From Undaria pinnatifida (lineage: Eukaryota > Sar > Phaeophyceae > Laminariales > Alariaceae): a DNA stretch of 64,000 nucleotides. Shown in pieces: positions 34,000-45,694 of this stretch. Numbering within the stretch: position 1 is the first letter of the stretch; each line of letters opens with the position of its first letter. Position numbers and translations under genes: made by a program. The notes under the pieces were generated by a model. It had not been told where the DNA came from. It worked only from the letters and a program-made list of their open reading frames with translations, and did no database searches. Location of the stretch: NCBI GenBank assembly GCA_012845835.1, contig JABAKD010000016.1:7709919-7773918 (forward strand), given 5' to 3'.

Positions 34000-35392
34000 G
34001 ATCGATCCTCCCTCCACCAGTGCGGTGTGTACGTGTTCACCACAAAACAATAAATAGCTGTATTTTGCCGCCGCCAGGGATACCTGTAACCCGTACATAT
34101 GGCCAGGGACACCTAGGTCCTGTAAGAACGGGCATATCGCCACATCTAAGCCCACAACAGCGGTGACCCCCTCGCGATTCCTATAGGGCTGGCCGTGTAT
34201 GCTCGCCCTGCAGAGTTTTGTTTGTCACGTTTACGATCTCGATCGGTACTTTAGTCAGCTTCCATCACCCACCGAAATGTGTTAGGTGCTGCCGATCATG
34301 TGCACGACACCTGGAACCTGGTACCTGGTGTTACTTGAACTATTAGTCATTCCGACAGCAGCGTACAGCAGTGCATAGTCCATTCCCATGTGCAGAGCAA
34401 ATGCTCGTGATGTATTTTGTGTCCCTTTCCGGCGGCATGTAAGGAAAAAAAACCCTGACGCAAAAATCTACCGAAGAAAAAGTCCTTCCATGCCCCCCCC
34501 CCCTCCCCACACACACCACCATTTTAATACCGTACCTTGCTGTTTTTTTGGCCTTTAGCTTGGACAGGGTGAACTCCCATCCTGATCCAGCGTTAGACTG
34601 CTTCCGACCGGTGCCGCCGCGGTACGCCGAAGGCGGGGCGTTGGGGACGGCCTTACCTGCCGCTGAAGAAAGAACGTTGCACGTTCTTGGTGGCGAAAAA
34701 GGCATTGAAAAAAGAATGCCACCGCGTCTGAGCGGGGTGGGTAATTGTTGACCGACATTGGCGGCAATCGACATTCGTTGTTGCGGTATCTCCGTTTCCG
34801 CTGTATTGCGTGGAGGCGGTAATAATATTACAAGATGCCGCGGGAGGCAGGTTGTCAGCCCCCGCGCCGGAGCGGAGTGGGCGGTCATTGACAGGCATTG
34901 GCGGCAATCGACGTTCGTGTTATGGTACCCCCGTTCCCCCTATGTTGTGTGGAGGCGGGACGGCGGTAGTGCTACTATCATCTTCCCATCGGAGACAGAT
35001 TCTCAGAGGCAGGTTGTCAACCCCCGTTGTTGAGATATTCCTCATTTCAAGGGCAGAAACAAAGAGCTGTAATAATACACCGAGAGAACAATAATATGAC
35101 CCGTGAATGATCCTGCTTACTAGAGACAGCAACCTGCACGTTAGTAGTCGGGTCTAAAGCCGGAGCGGAAACACTCTCGCGAGGGTGTCTTCGACCTGCC
35201 AATAGCTTCGACGACCTCAGGACCATCGTTAATGGTAATCTGCAGGCCTAGTCTGAACGTAGAGAGGTCAAAATGCGGTCACTCTACAACCTGGATGACA
35301 CTCTGAGATGATGAAAAAAATCAGGCAAGAGCCTCTCTACAATACTATCATTATTTGTATTTTTAGCCGTCCGACAAAATAATAGCGCGGAT
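34000..35392. other. stretch without a firm gene; tandem duplication inside
   Basis: At 34729-35035 two ~145-160 bp units follow each other (GAGCGG[GA]GTGGG, GGCATTGGCGGCAATCGAC-like, GTGGAGGCGG, GGCAGGTTGTCA). Minus frames over 34550-34740 look coding-like but lack a domain and clear borders. Confidence 0.5.
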
Positions 35393-35424
35393 GGGTTAGG
35401 CCTAACCCTAACCCTAACCCTAAG
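35393..35424. repeat. interstitial telomere-type repeat, head to head
   Basis: GGGTTAGG is followed directly by CCTAACCC and two more CCTAA units. The inversion point makes it a head-to-head TTAGGG junction. TTAGGG is the telomere repeat of many algae, including brown algae. A shorter GGTTAGGGTTAGGGG lies at 54992. Confidence 0.85.
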
Positions 35425-36354
35425 TTCCGATTTAAATCGAATATCTTTCCATATCTTTCCATAAAGTAGTAGCATTTCTCTCGTGACCTTCTGCCAACCA
35501 TTTCCCCATTTCCTTTCGCCACCTCTTCGTATTTTAGCTACAGCACCGCAATAGATGTAAACCAACGTTAGCAGGCCTTCTCCAACAAAGAGGCTACCAT
35601 GCAGTGACAAAGCAAGCGTGGATCTGCGTAGGATTGTGCAAAAGCAGTAAACAACAAAAGTGCGCCTCCTAAAGGTAGATGCGAGATGATAGCCGCAGGG
35701 CTGATGAAAAAGGACGACACATGCAGTCACACACACAAAAAAAAAAACGTGGATTGCACGGTCGTGCTAAAACATAAGCCAGAAAAGTGTCCCCCTTGCA
35801 GTGCAGAAGTAGTGTCGTCGTCTGCCTCGAATTAGGAAATTGATTCATCATTATGTTTGCCGAGCGACAAGGTCCGGCATTGGTGAGGTATTCGCCATTT
35901 CCTAACCCTGTTTGAGTTGGAAAACGTTTAATAAAAGTTATTGAAAATCGACCAACGCCATAACTCAAGGCCAACCAAACCACGAAAACATATTAATAGT
36001 GTTCAAACAGATATAAGTGGCAGGAAATATATACGAGGTACATTTTTATCGCCTAAGTTTTTGATGATTTTTCATGGGTTGAGGGTGGGCTTGGCTTGTG
36101 ATGTGCGACGGTTTTCAACGCCGTTATCGTCAATACAGGTTTTCCTACCCAAACTCTCGCCCAACCAAAGCTGGCATCTCGAAAGCACGCTATTTATAGT
36201 GTCCATCGCGAGGCATGACAATGAAAAAACATGAATTATAAGACCGGGACAAAATCGTAACAAAACGTACGACAGCTTTCTTCCACCCCCCCCCGCTAAT
36301 ACCACAACGTCGATTTATTTTTTCGTTTCGACGAAAATCGACAAGATTAAAAAA
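35425..36354. other. stretch without a recognised gene
   Basis: The piece near 35767-35790 (GCTAAAACATAAGCCAGAAAA) recurs near 36644-36665. No exon with splice support was seen. Confidence 0.4.
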
Positions 36355-36480
36355 GCTGGAAAGTAGGAATGCTGAATGAATCCTATGCGCGACAAAAGTA
36401 AAGGCGGGTACCGGGGCGAGAAGAGAGAGACACCTGTGACCACGGCTTGCTTATCCAGAAGCTCGCTGAGGGTAAATGAA
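36355..36480 (+). mobile_element. tRNA-derived SINE, partial copy
   Basis: GGAATGCTGAATGAATCCTA, ATGCGCGACAAAAGTAAAGG and CACCTGTGACCACGGCTTGC match the SINE body in reverse of 57895-58217. Head and poly-A are missing. Confidence 0.7.
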
Positions 36481-37224
36481 ACATAAAACCTCTACGTAAG
36501 GGGTTGAGCTCGAGAATAAAAAATTATTATTCAAGAAAACAAAAAACAAACAAAAACTGTGCTGCGTGTGATGGGCATATTAAACTCACCACCAAACGAC
36601 GCATGTATTTTTTTTTATACCCTGGTCGCACATACGCGGTTGCGCTAAAACACAGGCCAGAAACGTGTAATCTATGACGGGGGATTATTGTCATGAGGTT
36701 TGCTTTGGGTAGGAAATCCTTACCAGGTAGGCATCTTATTAAAACGCGGTAATCAGGACCAAGCATGGTTAGTAATAGTAATAATAGTGCGGAATGTAAT
36801 AGTTTTTTGTGTGTATCGTGGGCCCTGATTACCACCTGGTAACAACCCCCGTAATACGATAGAAACAAGCACAATAAGGTGTGTTGTTTTCTCATCTCTT
36901 CAAGTGTTTTTCTTCAACTTTTCTGCGAATGTTTGATGAGTAATCGGCGTTGAAAGCTCATCATTCTGCACACCGTCTGCTTCGACCACGGCAAACAACA
37001 ACGAATGTATTTTAAATGAGTATTAGTCACTTCAGTTTGAGGGCCTTGTATCATAGGGCTGTGAAATGTGTTCATCGGTGGGCAGGCGAGCGGGCGCGCG
37101 AGCGGGTGTTTGCAGTAGTATTACAACGTCGATGCCTGAAAAAAGAAAAATGATTATAAACGTGTTGTCAGATACTGTCGCGGACGGCAAAATAATATTA
37201 GGTATATTACAGTCATAATCTCAC

Positions 37225-37369
37225 CACCAACTGTCGTATCTTTCCGACGAGCGGCAGGTGCGCGGAGAAAGTCCCCATACCCTCCTCCGTTGCCCCCCGC
37301 ACGCCCCCATCCGATGCCGCGACTTCCCCGAACAGGCAGCCCCGCCTTGATGTTGCTGGTCGACTCACG
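37225..37369 (-). CDS. coding-like exon, unrecognised
   Basis: The acceptor CCGCGCTTGCAG and the donor GGTG|GTGAGA bound 145 bases. Frame 1 gives VSRPATSRRGCLFGEVAASD and FSAHLPLVGKIRQLV, leaving in phase 0, which fits exon 32573-32830. Frame 2 gives RESTSNIKAGLPVRGSRGIG, entering in phase 0, which fits exon 38162-38284. The frame cannot be decided from sequence alone. An ATG at 37404 would allow frame 1 to be a first exon. Confidence 0.45.
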
Positions 37370-37451
37370 CTGCAAGCGCGGTGAATGCACGAAATGCATG
37401 ACAAAGAGAAATGCTGATATTATTGTTAACATAGGCATGCTACCGTCGTCC

Positions 37452-37650
37452 CCGGTGATTCAATGGCAAACGGCGTAACTATTGAGGTCGAGGTGGCAGG
37501 TTCGAATCATCACAAGGGACTCGCTCTTACAAATCGACAGGCCGAAAGCGCGAGAGCGAAAGCTGGCAAAATTCGATGTCAATCAACGAAGCACAAAAAG
37601 CTAAAAACTGGGAATGCCGAACCCTATGCGCTGTAGAAATTAAGGCAACT
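37452..37650 (+). mobile_element. tRNA-derived SINE with tRNA-like head
   Basis: CCCCGGTGATTCAATGGC resembles an A box and GGTTCGAATCA a B box 37 bp downstream. AAGCGCGAGAGCG, GGGAATGCCGAACCCTATGC follow as in the other SINE copies. It is cut off by the poly-G of the next repeat at 37650. Confidence 0.6.
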
Positions 37651-37800
37651 ATTGGGGGGGGGGGGGGGGGGGTGTACTCAGTTTGTGCATGGCCGCAGTC
37701 GTATGACCATAGACCCTCGTATCCCTACTATGCCGGGACGGAGCACGTCGGGTTTTCGCCAACCAGGCAGACATTGCTTGCACCGAGGACCCTAACCCCA
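37650..37800 (-). mobile_element. short poly-C-tailed repeat, copy 5
   Basis: A G tract at 37652-37670, then TGTACTCAGTTTGTGCATGG and the CGGGACGGAGCACGTCGGG block. It has inserted next to the SINE at 37452. Confidence 0.8.
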
Positions 37801-38161
37801 ACCCCGCTAATATCTTTAAAAATATTTCAAATACGTCAGCGGTGAGTTCGATCAATTTTAAGGGTCGATGCTTATCTTCGCAAGCTGCGCGATACTCCGG
37901 CGACCGCGTTTTTTTTTTTTCCTGACCCCGGTGTTATGTTTTTTTTTTCCACGTGTTTTTAGCCTCCGATAAAGTGCAGCATGAAGCTTCAACACCTCGA
38001 GAGCACTCTCAAAAACTATCGATACAAAGGACAAAAAATATAAATGGAGACCACGACCAAAGAAAAGGAAAGACAAGGAAAGACCAAACCGACCAAAGTA
38101 TATAAACTGCCACAAGCAATAAAAGGGAATGGGGGGCCGGGGGGTTTGGGTGCTCTCTCAC

Positions 38162-38284
38162 CCCCTTGCCGAGTCGCCGGCGGTGACGCCCTTTGTTGTC
38201 GTTTTCCCTGGAGAGCTGGTTGCTGATGCCTTTCGCGTACCAGGGGATGTCCTCCCCGAACATTACGGATGGCGATGCCCCCAA
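38162..38284 (-). CDS. coding exon, unrecognised (gene A 5' part or a neighbour)
   Basis: The acceptor AACACCCACAG and the donor GGGG|GTGAGA frame exactly 41 codons in phase 0. The peptide LGASPSVMFGEDIPWYAKGI and SNQLSRENDNKGRHRRRLGK has strong coding character. It fits in phase after exon 39783-40238 (WIKKE|LGASP). Confidence 0.6.
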
Positions 38285-38459
38285 CTGTGGGTGTTATTGT
38301 TTGAGGCATTTGAGGGTACAGCACAAGGTTAACCACTAACTTACCAAAAACGAAGTCTTTGCAACACAGGGGTATCGATAATGGTGACAAAAGTTCACAA
38401 GCTACTTGGCGCCGAGGGACATTAACCGCTGTTGAGTTTACGATAAATAGTACCCCGTA

Positions 38460-38612
38460 TTGTATGGTGTGGTATGGCATGGTATGGTATGGCATGGTAT
38501 GGTATGGTATGGTATGGTATGATATGGTATGGTATGGTATGGTATGGTATGGTATGGTATGACATGGTATGGTATGGTATGGTATGGTATGGTATGGCAT
38601 GGTATGGTATGG
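38460..38612. repeat. (GGTAT)n pentanucleotide array
   Basis: About 30 units of TGGTA with scattered GGCAT and GATAT variants. Confidence 0.95.
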
Positions 38613-39084
38613 TTTGTTGGTAGTAGCGGGGGGACGTTAGTTAATACCGGTTTAAGACGGGAAGCGTTTTCGACCTTCGCGGAAGACGACTCACAACAAG
38701 GCAGATTTTTTGGCTTTAGCAGACTAGTTGTTCCATTTTTAGCCCTGTCGACGGCAACCTACGCTGCAGAGCCAGGTTGGAGAGCTCAGGTCTGGGCGAG
38801 ATCAGGTTGATGTGGGATGAGGGTGTCAATCGACACACTTTGGGATGAGGGTGTCAATCGACACACTTTGGGAAGAAAAGTAACCGCATGATAACGCCTG
38901 CAGAAACGACTTTCCTCGTCACGGGAACCAAGCGTTTTGCCAAAATAGAGATGCGCGTAGGAATGCGGACTGGCGCATGAGAAGGAGAAAATGAGAAGAG
39001 TAGGAACACCAGTAACCACATGACCACTCTGTATGAGTGCGCGTAGGAGAAGGGGCAGCGTAATAACGCCGAATCAGCACAAGT
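38613..39084. other. stretch without a recognised gene
   Basis: A 27-bp direct duplication (TGGGATGAGGGTGTCAATCG, then ACACACTT) lies at 38812-38870. No exon was seen. Confidence 0.5.
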
Positions 39085-39500
39085 TTCGCGCGCATATATA
39101 TATTTCACGCGCATACAAATTCAATTTTAGACGCGCGTACAAAATCATATTTCACGCGCATACAAGCGCACATTTCATACGCATACAAGCACGCGTTCGC
39201 GCGCACACAAGCACATAACTCGCGGACATACAAGCACACAATTCACGCCCATGCAAGCGCATGTTTCGCGCTCATGCAAGCACACTATTCACGCGCATAT
39301 AAACAGCTTTCTCGCGCATACAAAAACACACTGCACGCGCAACAGGCATTTATTGCGCATACAAGTGCACCTTTCTCGCGCATGTAAGCAATACTCCCAT
39401 GCTTACAAGCATACACTTGACGCGCATACAAGCACACATTCACGCGCATACAAGCACGCATTTCACGCGCATACAAACATATATATATATCAAGCCCATA
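39085..39500. repeat. ~23-bp minisatellite (CACGCGCATACAAGCACACA)
   Basis: Around 17 imperfect copies of a unit with CGCGCATACAA and GCACA[CT]ATTTC. Confidence 0.92.
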
Positions 39501-39782
39501 CAACCCACATCCCCGAGCAGGAAGCACTACAATAGATGGCGCCGACCAATTATGTGGCCACTACGACCTTGGGTGTAACTAGCTAGCCTGGCGCCCCACC
39601 CCCCTCCTTTATGACGCGGAAGTAGCCTGTCCACGATTACAACAACTAACCGTGTAGTCTATGCATCACACAAGGTTAACCCCAAACACATGCTCTCCAA
39701 AAATGAGAAACCCAGCCCGGGTCAGTGTTTTCGTTTCTTGCTATTAATAGGCGCCGTATCCTGTACGATACATATCTCGCAC

Positions 39783-40238
39783 CTCTTTCTTGATCCACAT
39801 CGATGCCTCTTCCCTGCGCTTCTCCACCGTAGAAGGGTCCACATGAGCGAGCTGGCGAAAGTCCGCTTCTCGCAGTAGCCATCGGGGGAAAATCGCACCA
39901 TGAACACCGCCTTGGTTGTGCCGAGTCACCTCACAGCCACCACCACCACTACGTGCAGCAGCATATTCGGACTCGATGCTGCCGGTGGCGATTCTCCTGG
40001 CTTCTTCTGCTGAGTTTGAAGCAACCCTCCCGTTCGTAGGTATTTGTACCCGGCCCGTCGCTGTTGCTGGTCTCTTTCTCGAATAGGTACTGGACGACCA
40101 AGCCGCGAGGGACGGGGCGTCGTAATGGGGAGTCTGCCTAGTCCGGCGATCAAAGAATTGCCTCCCCCTCTCCGGACTGTTGTTGTTGATCGTGGCTGTG
40201 TGTGTTTTCGGCGAGCAGTCGGTTGGGATAGCACACAT
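39783..40238 (-). CDS. first exon of a minus-strand gene (gene A 5' part or a neighbour)
   Basis: The frame starts with ATG at 40238, with an in-frame stop a few codons upstream, and runs 152 codons to a GAG|GTGCGA donor. It is Ser/Thr/Arg-rich and probably disordered for ~110 residues, then helical: AIFPRWLLREADFRQLAHVD and TVEKRREEASMWIKKE. It joins exon 38162-38284 in phase 0. Without splicing the frame ends 11 codons later. No domain or signal peptide is recognised. Confidence 0.6.
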
Positions 40239-40496
40239 TAGATAGACTCATTTTGGGAGGTCCCCGGGGGAAGCGGTATTGTGCGGTAGAGCCTTGACGC
40301 GTGATGCTACGATAGAAGTAGCGATTTTTTGGCGATTTTTTTTTTCTGAAGGATGGGATCTCCTTAACCCAATATCGTCGAAAAAAATGTCGTTCTTGTT
40401 TTGCAAAAAAAAAAAAGACGCTTTTGTATAGACTACATACCTCTAGGTCGGGTTACGCTTTCGTTTTTCTTTTCGTCAATTCCGTTGTTTATTCAG

Positions 40497-40703
40497 GTTT
40501 TAACCCCTTGGGAAGTTAAGACACTTGTCACACCCAAAATGACGACGAAAACTGACGGAACCAGCATCGGTCCCGTAAATAAAGCAACCCGAGCTGCTGC
40601 TGGTGTAGTAGAAGATGCGTTTGAACTGCGTCGCCCCGGAAGCCGAGGGGCTAGCGTGAGGCATGCAGCTACTACCAGGATCATTGCCTCAAGCTCTTCC
40701 TAG
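40497..40703 (+). CDS. candidate plus-strand exon with stop, unrecognised
   Basis: A good acceptor (TCCGTTGTTTATTCAG) opens 68 codons plus TAG. VLTPWEVKTLVTPKMTTKTD and VNKATRAAAGVVEDAFELRR are visible. The antisense frame is also open and hydrophobic. It lies 260 bp upstream of the start of the exon at 39783-40238, in divergent orientation, next to a dispersed repeat at 40300-40430. Confidence 0.3.
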   Translation, partial: VLTPWEVKTLVTPKMTTKTDGTSIGPVNKATRAAAGVVEDAFELRRPGSRGASVRHAATTRIIASSSS

Positions 40704-43700
40704 ACGCTTGATTAGATCGCGTGCTCATCGCCTTGGGGTCTCTGCAGTAATGGGCCTCAGAAGGTATAGAGACTCTCCCCCTCAAGCGAGGCGCCACAGA
40801 GGCGTTCCAAGGTGGGCCTCTGCCCTAGCGTATGCGTCTCTTAAATATGTCGGTACATATCGGACTAAACACCACGTACAAAAGTACACGGCAGCAGCAG
40901 CAGCAGAGGCAGCCGCAGCAGCCAACGTTTCTAGCATGCAGATAGCAGTGGAGCCGTCGAAGTCCTTCTTCGCAATAAATACATATATATCTGAGCAAAA
41001 AGTCACCGCGATTTTTACCACTCACTAAAAGTGCATAACGGTCGCAAAATATCTGAGAAAAAAATCGCCGCGGTTTACTACTAACAAGATAGATATACAA
41101 AATATCAGAACACACTCATTCACACACGCTGCCGCTCGATCTCGCCTACATTTTGCTGTCTCGTCGTATTCCCACCTCCTTGCGAACGCTTGCCATATAT
41201 CGGTATACCGTTGCCACCGAAACATTGTGCAAGAGACGACTGCCCCAGCTGCTGGTGTCTGTTCGAGTGAGCCTCGCTTTTGGATACGTCCAGGATGCTC
41301 AATACCTTATCGCTAGGGCTCCGGTTGGAGGCCACCCACTGTAGGTGCGAAGGGCAGGTCGAAGCGTGGGCAACAAGCGAAAATTACACGAACACATATT
41401 ATATCAGGTACAGTATTTCGTGCCGGTACACCAGGTAGGTCAAGAGCAAATGTAGTGTGGGGAGTGACTACTACTGTAGACTAGTCTAAATGTTCGTGGA
41501 TTTCCACATTCGTTCCAGGGAGGCGGTATCAGCGTACGGCTTTTTCGGTCTGGTTACAATACGAGTAGTAGTAGCAGTGGTTCTTGTATAGCGGCGGTTA
41601 AGTAGTGCCGGTTGCCCGCCATTTTGCCTTTGAAATCTTGCTTCGCACAGATGGGAACACACAGCAGTGAGTGGCAACATGTGGAGTAGTGCCGGTTGCC
41701 ACTATAGACTAAAAAAAAAAAAAAAAAAAAAAAAACAGGTAGTGCCGGTAATCCCTGCAGGTACTGCCGGTAATCCCTGCTGGCAAATACCGGCACCATC
41801 ATATAAAAAAGGGGCCACTACTGCTATACCAGGTTGTACCCTTCTAGGTACTACGAGTACCAGGTATAGACTACTGCTGGGGAGGGATTACTGCCGGCGC
41901 TATATCTTGCATTCGCGTGTATCTGTCCACGATAAGTATTTTGATCTGGGTCCGTACACGCTAGAGCAAGCAAGCGCTAAGGTCGGATCGGTCGTGCTCG
42001 ATGAAGTATCGCAGTCTATTATGCACACGTCGCAATTATTAGTAGCAACGCGGGGTGTGCAGCCTGCGTTCACGTTGCTCGATACTCTGGTCTTTCAGAG
42101 TCTACTCAAGGTCTCAAGTACTGTGGCAGAGGCTGTAATTCTACGTTCTCAAGCGCCGCTCTAGTAGCTAGCTGTCTCAAGAGTGAACATTGCACATTGC
42201 GATCTCATTTCGCACACCCCGGCTGCGGCTCACGCTACATGAAAGAGGGCGCGGGGTTACAGCAGCAGCAGCATCATATTCTGCTGCTGAGTCACACATC
42301 GTGCATGCATTGCGACACACAAATTCATGCTGAGACTTTCTAGGCAGCGGCAGGTGACATGTATGTGCGAAGAAGCAAGCAGGGTGGGTGTGAACAGAAG
42401 ATAGAGAGGAGAGGCTCTTGGGCGGACAAACGCAGGGGTGCGTGCTACGTACGTACGCGTTTTATCGAATGCAGAGCACAAACGAGTGGTGTGTCGACGG
42501 GGATGTAAACACGACATTCGCTCATCTCCACCCACCAGTCACTTCGCTCGTCTCCCTCTCCATTCGTGCCGGCTCGGTGCACTTGCATGGAGGAAATATG
42601 CTGCAAAGGCAATGAAAGCACTGCGTGCACCAAGCTGCGGTGGCTATTGTTACGTGCGTGTGTACTTCACCGGCACCTACCTGATACCAACAACAGTGTA
42701 CGACCTGGTACGATTATCTGATGGTCTGTACGGAAGTTGTATTGAGTTTGAGTCACGCCGTCATCGTATCGTGTCGTGATACCCGAAAAGTCAAGTCGTA
42801 CGGAGTATTCGAGGACAGAGGAAAGTGTTCATCCTGTTGTCACCTCGGCTGTGTTGGGAGTGTAGCTTGCGCCATCGGCCTTGTCGCAATCTCGCTTGAT
42901 GTTGCTCGATTGGTTCATGCAACCAATCCAACCACCGCTACCGCCGCTGCTGCCGCTGCTGTTGAATCGGTGCTTCCCTGACACGATCGCTACATCGTGT
43001 GACGTGCGGCGAGTTTATATGCTGCTTAATCAGCCTTGTCATGGAAGGTCTTTGCGGCGAAGGAACACCAGAGGTACGGCGCATATCAGGATTTGTCGGG
43101 ATGTCGAGGCTCACACCAAACCATCGAAATCAAGATTCACGTTACATAATAACGGGAAAAGATCCAAAATAATAATGCTGAATCCAAAATGCTGAATCCA
43201 AAGATACGATATCCAATTAGTCTAGTCTATTCAATAACCAACGAACGGTCAACGACGAACGACCAATGAACGATCATATTGGATGGATGTTCGCGTCAAG
43301 ATTTTTCACGTTATTATTATTAATAGTTTAGTCTAGACTACGCGTAGATATCTTTTAGATCGTGTTCGTTTCATGAGCGAGCGCGTACAGACAAGATCTT
43401 TGTGCGAGTCATTACCATCTACCGGGGACGTGTATGTCATGGTGCATGGTATCCTTGTTTCTGGATCATGGCCGCTATGCCTGTAACTACGCCGCTTTAC
43501 GAGTACATACATACAACAGCAGCAGTTCCGAAGGGATGGCCTCGATGCACGTACGGTATTAGTCTATATCACAATAATGAAAAAACGTTTCGAAGTCAGG
43601 ATTCATGACAAATAAATAATATCACGATTTGTGTGATAGTCAACTGTTGTCACGATTTTTGCCTGTCATGAACATAAACCCTCATTCAGTTATTATTGGT

Positions 43701-43940
43701 CAACTTTGCGTCGGCGGCTGATGATGATGCTTAATTTTTTTCACAGAACAGAGTAGCATATTATTATTCGTGCTGAGCTAAATCGTCAATTATACCCTGT
43801 ATAATATATACTATCAGGTATATATTTATCCAGCTGGCCTTGTATTGGCCAGTGGGAGCGCCGGCAGCGACGGCAGATCACGTGCAGCGGTGCTAAAGGC
43901 GCCGAATTTTTCCGTGCCCGACGGTGAACATACCCAATAA
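40704..43940. other. stretch without a firm gene
   Basis: An A tract lies at 41710-41734. Plus frames at 41153-41344 and about 41905-42164 have coding-like composition but no recognisable domain, and antisense frames are also open. Short GCTGCT/GCAGCA runs occur near 40893-40920, 42261-42290 and 42935-42962. Confidence 0.4.
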
Positions 43941-43944
43941 TACT

Positions 43945-44235
43945 TCCATGGAAGCTTCCACGGAAGCTTTCGTGATGAGCTACTTCCATGGAAGCTTTTG
44001 CTTCCGTGGAAGCTTCAGGATTTTTTTTTCCATGGAAGCTTCCATATCTTCCATGCAAGCTTCCATGAAAGCTTTCATATTGCTTCCATGAAAGCTTCCA
44101 CCGCTTCCGTGGGAGCTTCCACCGCTTCCGTGGGAGCTTCCACCGCTTCCGTGAGAGCTCCCATGGCTTCCGTGGAAGCTTTCATGGAAGCTATGGAAGC
44201 TTCCATGGAAGCGGTGGAAGCTTCAACGGAAGTTT
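43945..44235. repeat. palindromic minisatellite (GGAAGCTTCC, CCATGG)
   Basis: About 20 copies of self-complementary GGAAGCTTCCA, often joined by CCATGGAAGC. The array could fold into many small hairpins. Confidence 0.95.
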
Positions 44236-44499
44236 TTTATGAACTTCCCACGCAAAAAACAAGTATTATTATTATTAATACCAGGTAGTGCAGGAGACCC
44301 AGAAGACCGGGTACACTCTTAAGGTATTAGAGGGCCTGCTCATAGTAGTCCGTTTGCCTTCGCATTGGTAAACGGTTTTTCTATCACCTACTCAGAGTAA
44401 AGTCTTTCAACGAACACGTGGAACGCTGACCAACTGCCACGACGACCGACCGCATTCGACGAGCGAGTACATTGATTGGACACAACGCAGCTGCGCACA

Positions 44500-44625
44500 G
44501 CTTTTTTCGTTCTGTTTTTCATCGTCACGTTTACTTTCCAGCTCAACTCGTAGGAGGCTTTGCCCTCAGCAACCTTCTGGACAGCAACGGCGGTCACAGG
44601 TATCTTTCATTTCTCCCGCTGTGCA
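44500..44625 (-). mobile_element. SINE 3' end fragment with insertion
   Basis: TTTACTTTCCAGCT, then TTCTGGACA and GGTCACAGGTAT on the plus strand match the antisense 3' end of the SINE at 57895, with ~32 extra bases between. The open minus frame 44597-44388 runs across it. Confidence 0.45.
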
Positions 44626-44627
44626 TG

Positions 44628-45012
44628 TGTTAAGGTATTAGTGGGGTATTGGTCGGTTTGACCACTTGCAAAAGGTTAACCAATAGCTTACCCAAACTAA
44701 GCCATATTAACACTCCCCCCCTGAAACGACGGGATACCAGGTCGGCCGGATGTACGGGCGGACCTGTCAATACCCAAGCGGTTTCATTTCCTGGGGATAC
44801 CGGGGAGAGTATTTTTCAAGTTCGACGTGGGGAAAGTCTGAAAAAGTTTGTTATTGTGGACCAGTACATGGTGGGATTTGAAATCACGACCGAAAAAAAC
44901 CATGGTCTGTCGACGACGCCATTTGTTAAGGTATTAGTGGCTGGGGTATTAGTCGGTTTGACCACTTGCAAAAGGTTAACCAATAGCTTACCCAAACTAA
45001 GCCCTATTAACA
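44628..45012. mobile_element. TRIM-like LTR element (385 bp)
   Basis: Two direct repeats, 44628-44712 (85 bp) and 44924-45012 (89 bp), are nearly identical. Each begins TGTTAAGG and ends TTAACA, i.e. TG...CA with short inverted ends. They enclose 211 bp without coding capacity. The whole unit is flanked by the 4-bp direct duplication CATG (44624-44627 and 45013-45016). This fits a terminal-repeat retrotransposon in miniature. I could not identify a primer binding site or a polypurine tract. Confidence 0.75.
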
Positions 45013-45694
45013 CATGCCCTTCATTTGTATCGCGCGTAGAAATCAGTCTGCGTCAAAAAAACAAAATGTGTGTGTCAGGTGCAGAAGGCGGCCGCTATGA
45101 ACAGCTAAAAAGAGCGTCAAGAGACTTGGCATCGAGGCTTGGACGATTTGCTCTAGTTTTAGTTGCTACCACTCATTGAGCACAGGCTGCTATTATATGG
45201 GATATAGTGTAGCACCGATCCTGAGCACCTTTTTTTTTTTCTTAGGTCAACTTTCTTATTTATCGTAAGAAAACGAGCCTCAGCTTCTTAAGAACGAATT
45301 TCTCAAGAGCCTTGCGCCCTCTGTCCTGGATCAACAATCAGCGGGCGTACTACTGTATTGCGGTGTGCATTTTCTCGCTTGGGTTGCGCACAGGCCGATG
45401 ATAGGTGAAGCTATCACAACGCGGAGGTGGTGATAAAACTGGGGCCCCCCTATAATTAATGCCGGTTGAGTGATAAGGGCCTACTTGTATTGCCGGTATA
45501 GTGCCGGTGAAAACGTGGAACCTGCTATACTATGTAGTATCAGTATCGGCACCCATACCCGATAGCGCTGGTGTGCGGGACACTGCCGGTACTGTTGGCT
45601 GGGACAAACCGGCACTATTAGAAGATCACCACGTTACGCAAGACAAGGATTCACACATCTGGCGTATCATGAGCTAGACCATCTACAAGTACTT

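Noticed and set aside
34343-34888. 181-residue minus open frame
   Set aside because: No domain and no convincing borders; the upper part is a tandem duplication.
35284-35736. 150-residue minus frame containing VRVRVR
   Set aside because: The VRVR part is the telomere repeat; the rest resembles telomere-adjacent repeat DNA.
36440-36475. TPR micro-exon encoding ELLDKQAVVT
   Set aside because: It looked like a TPR helix with splice sites, but the same DNA occurs in several SINE copies in antisense, so it is the SINE 3' end.
37478-37530. Functional tRNA gene
   Set aside because: A- and B-box-like words are present, but the acceptor and T stems pair poorly; it is better read as a SINE head.
38016-38600. 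194-residue minus frame with PYHTI repeats
   Set aside because: Its first third is the (GGTAT)n array; the real exon at 38162-38284 is in another frame.
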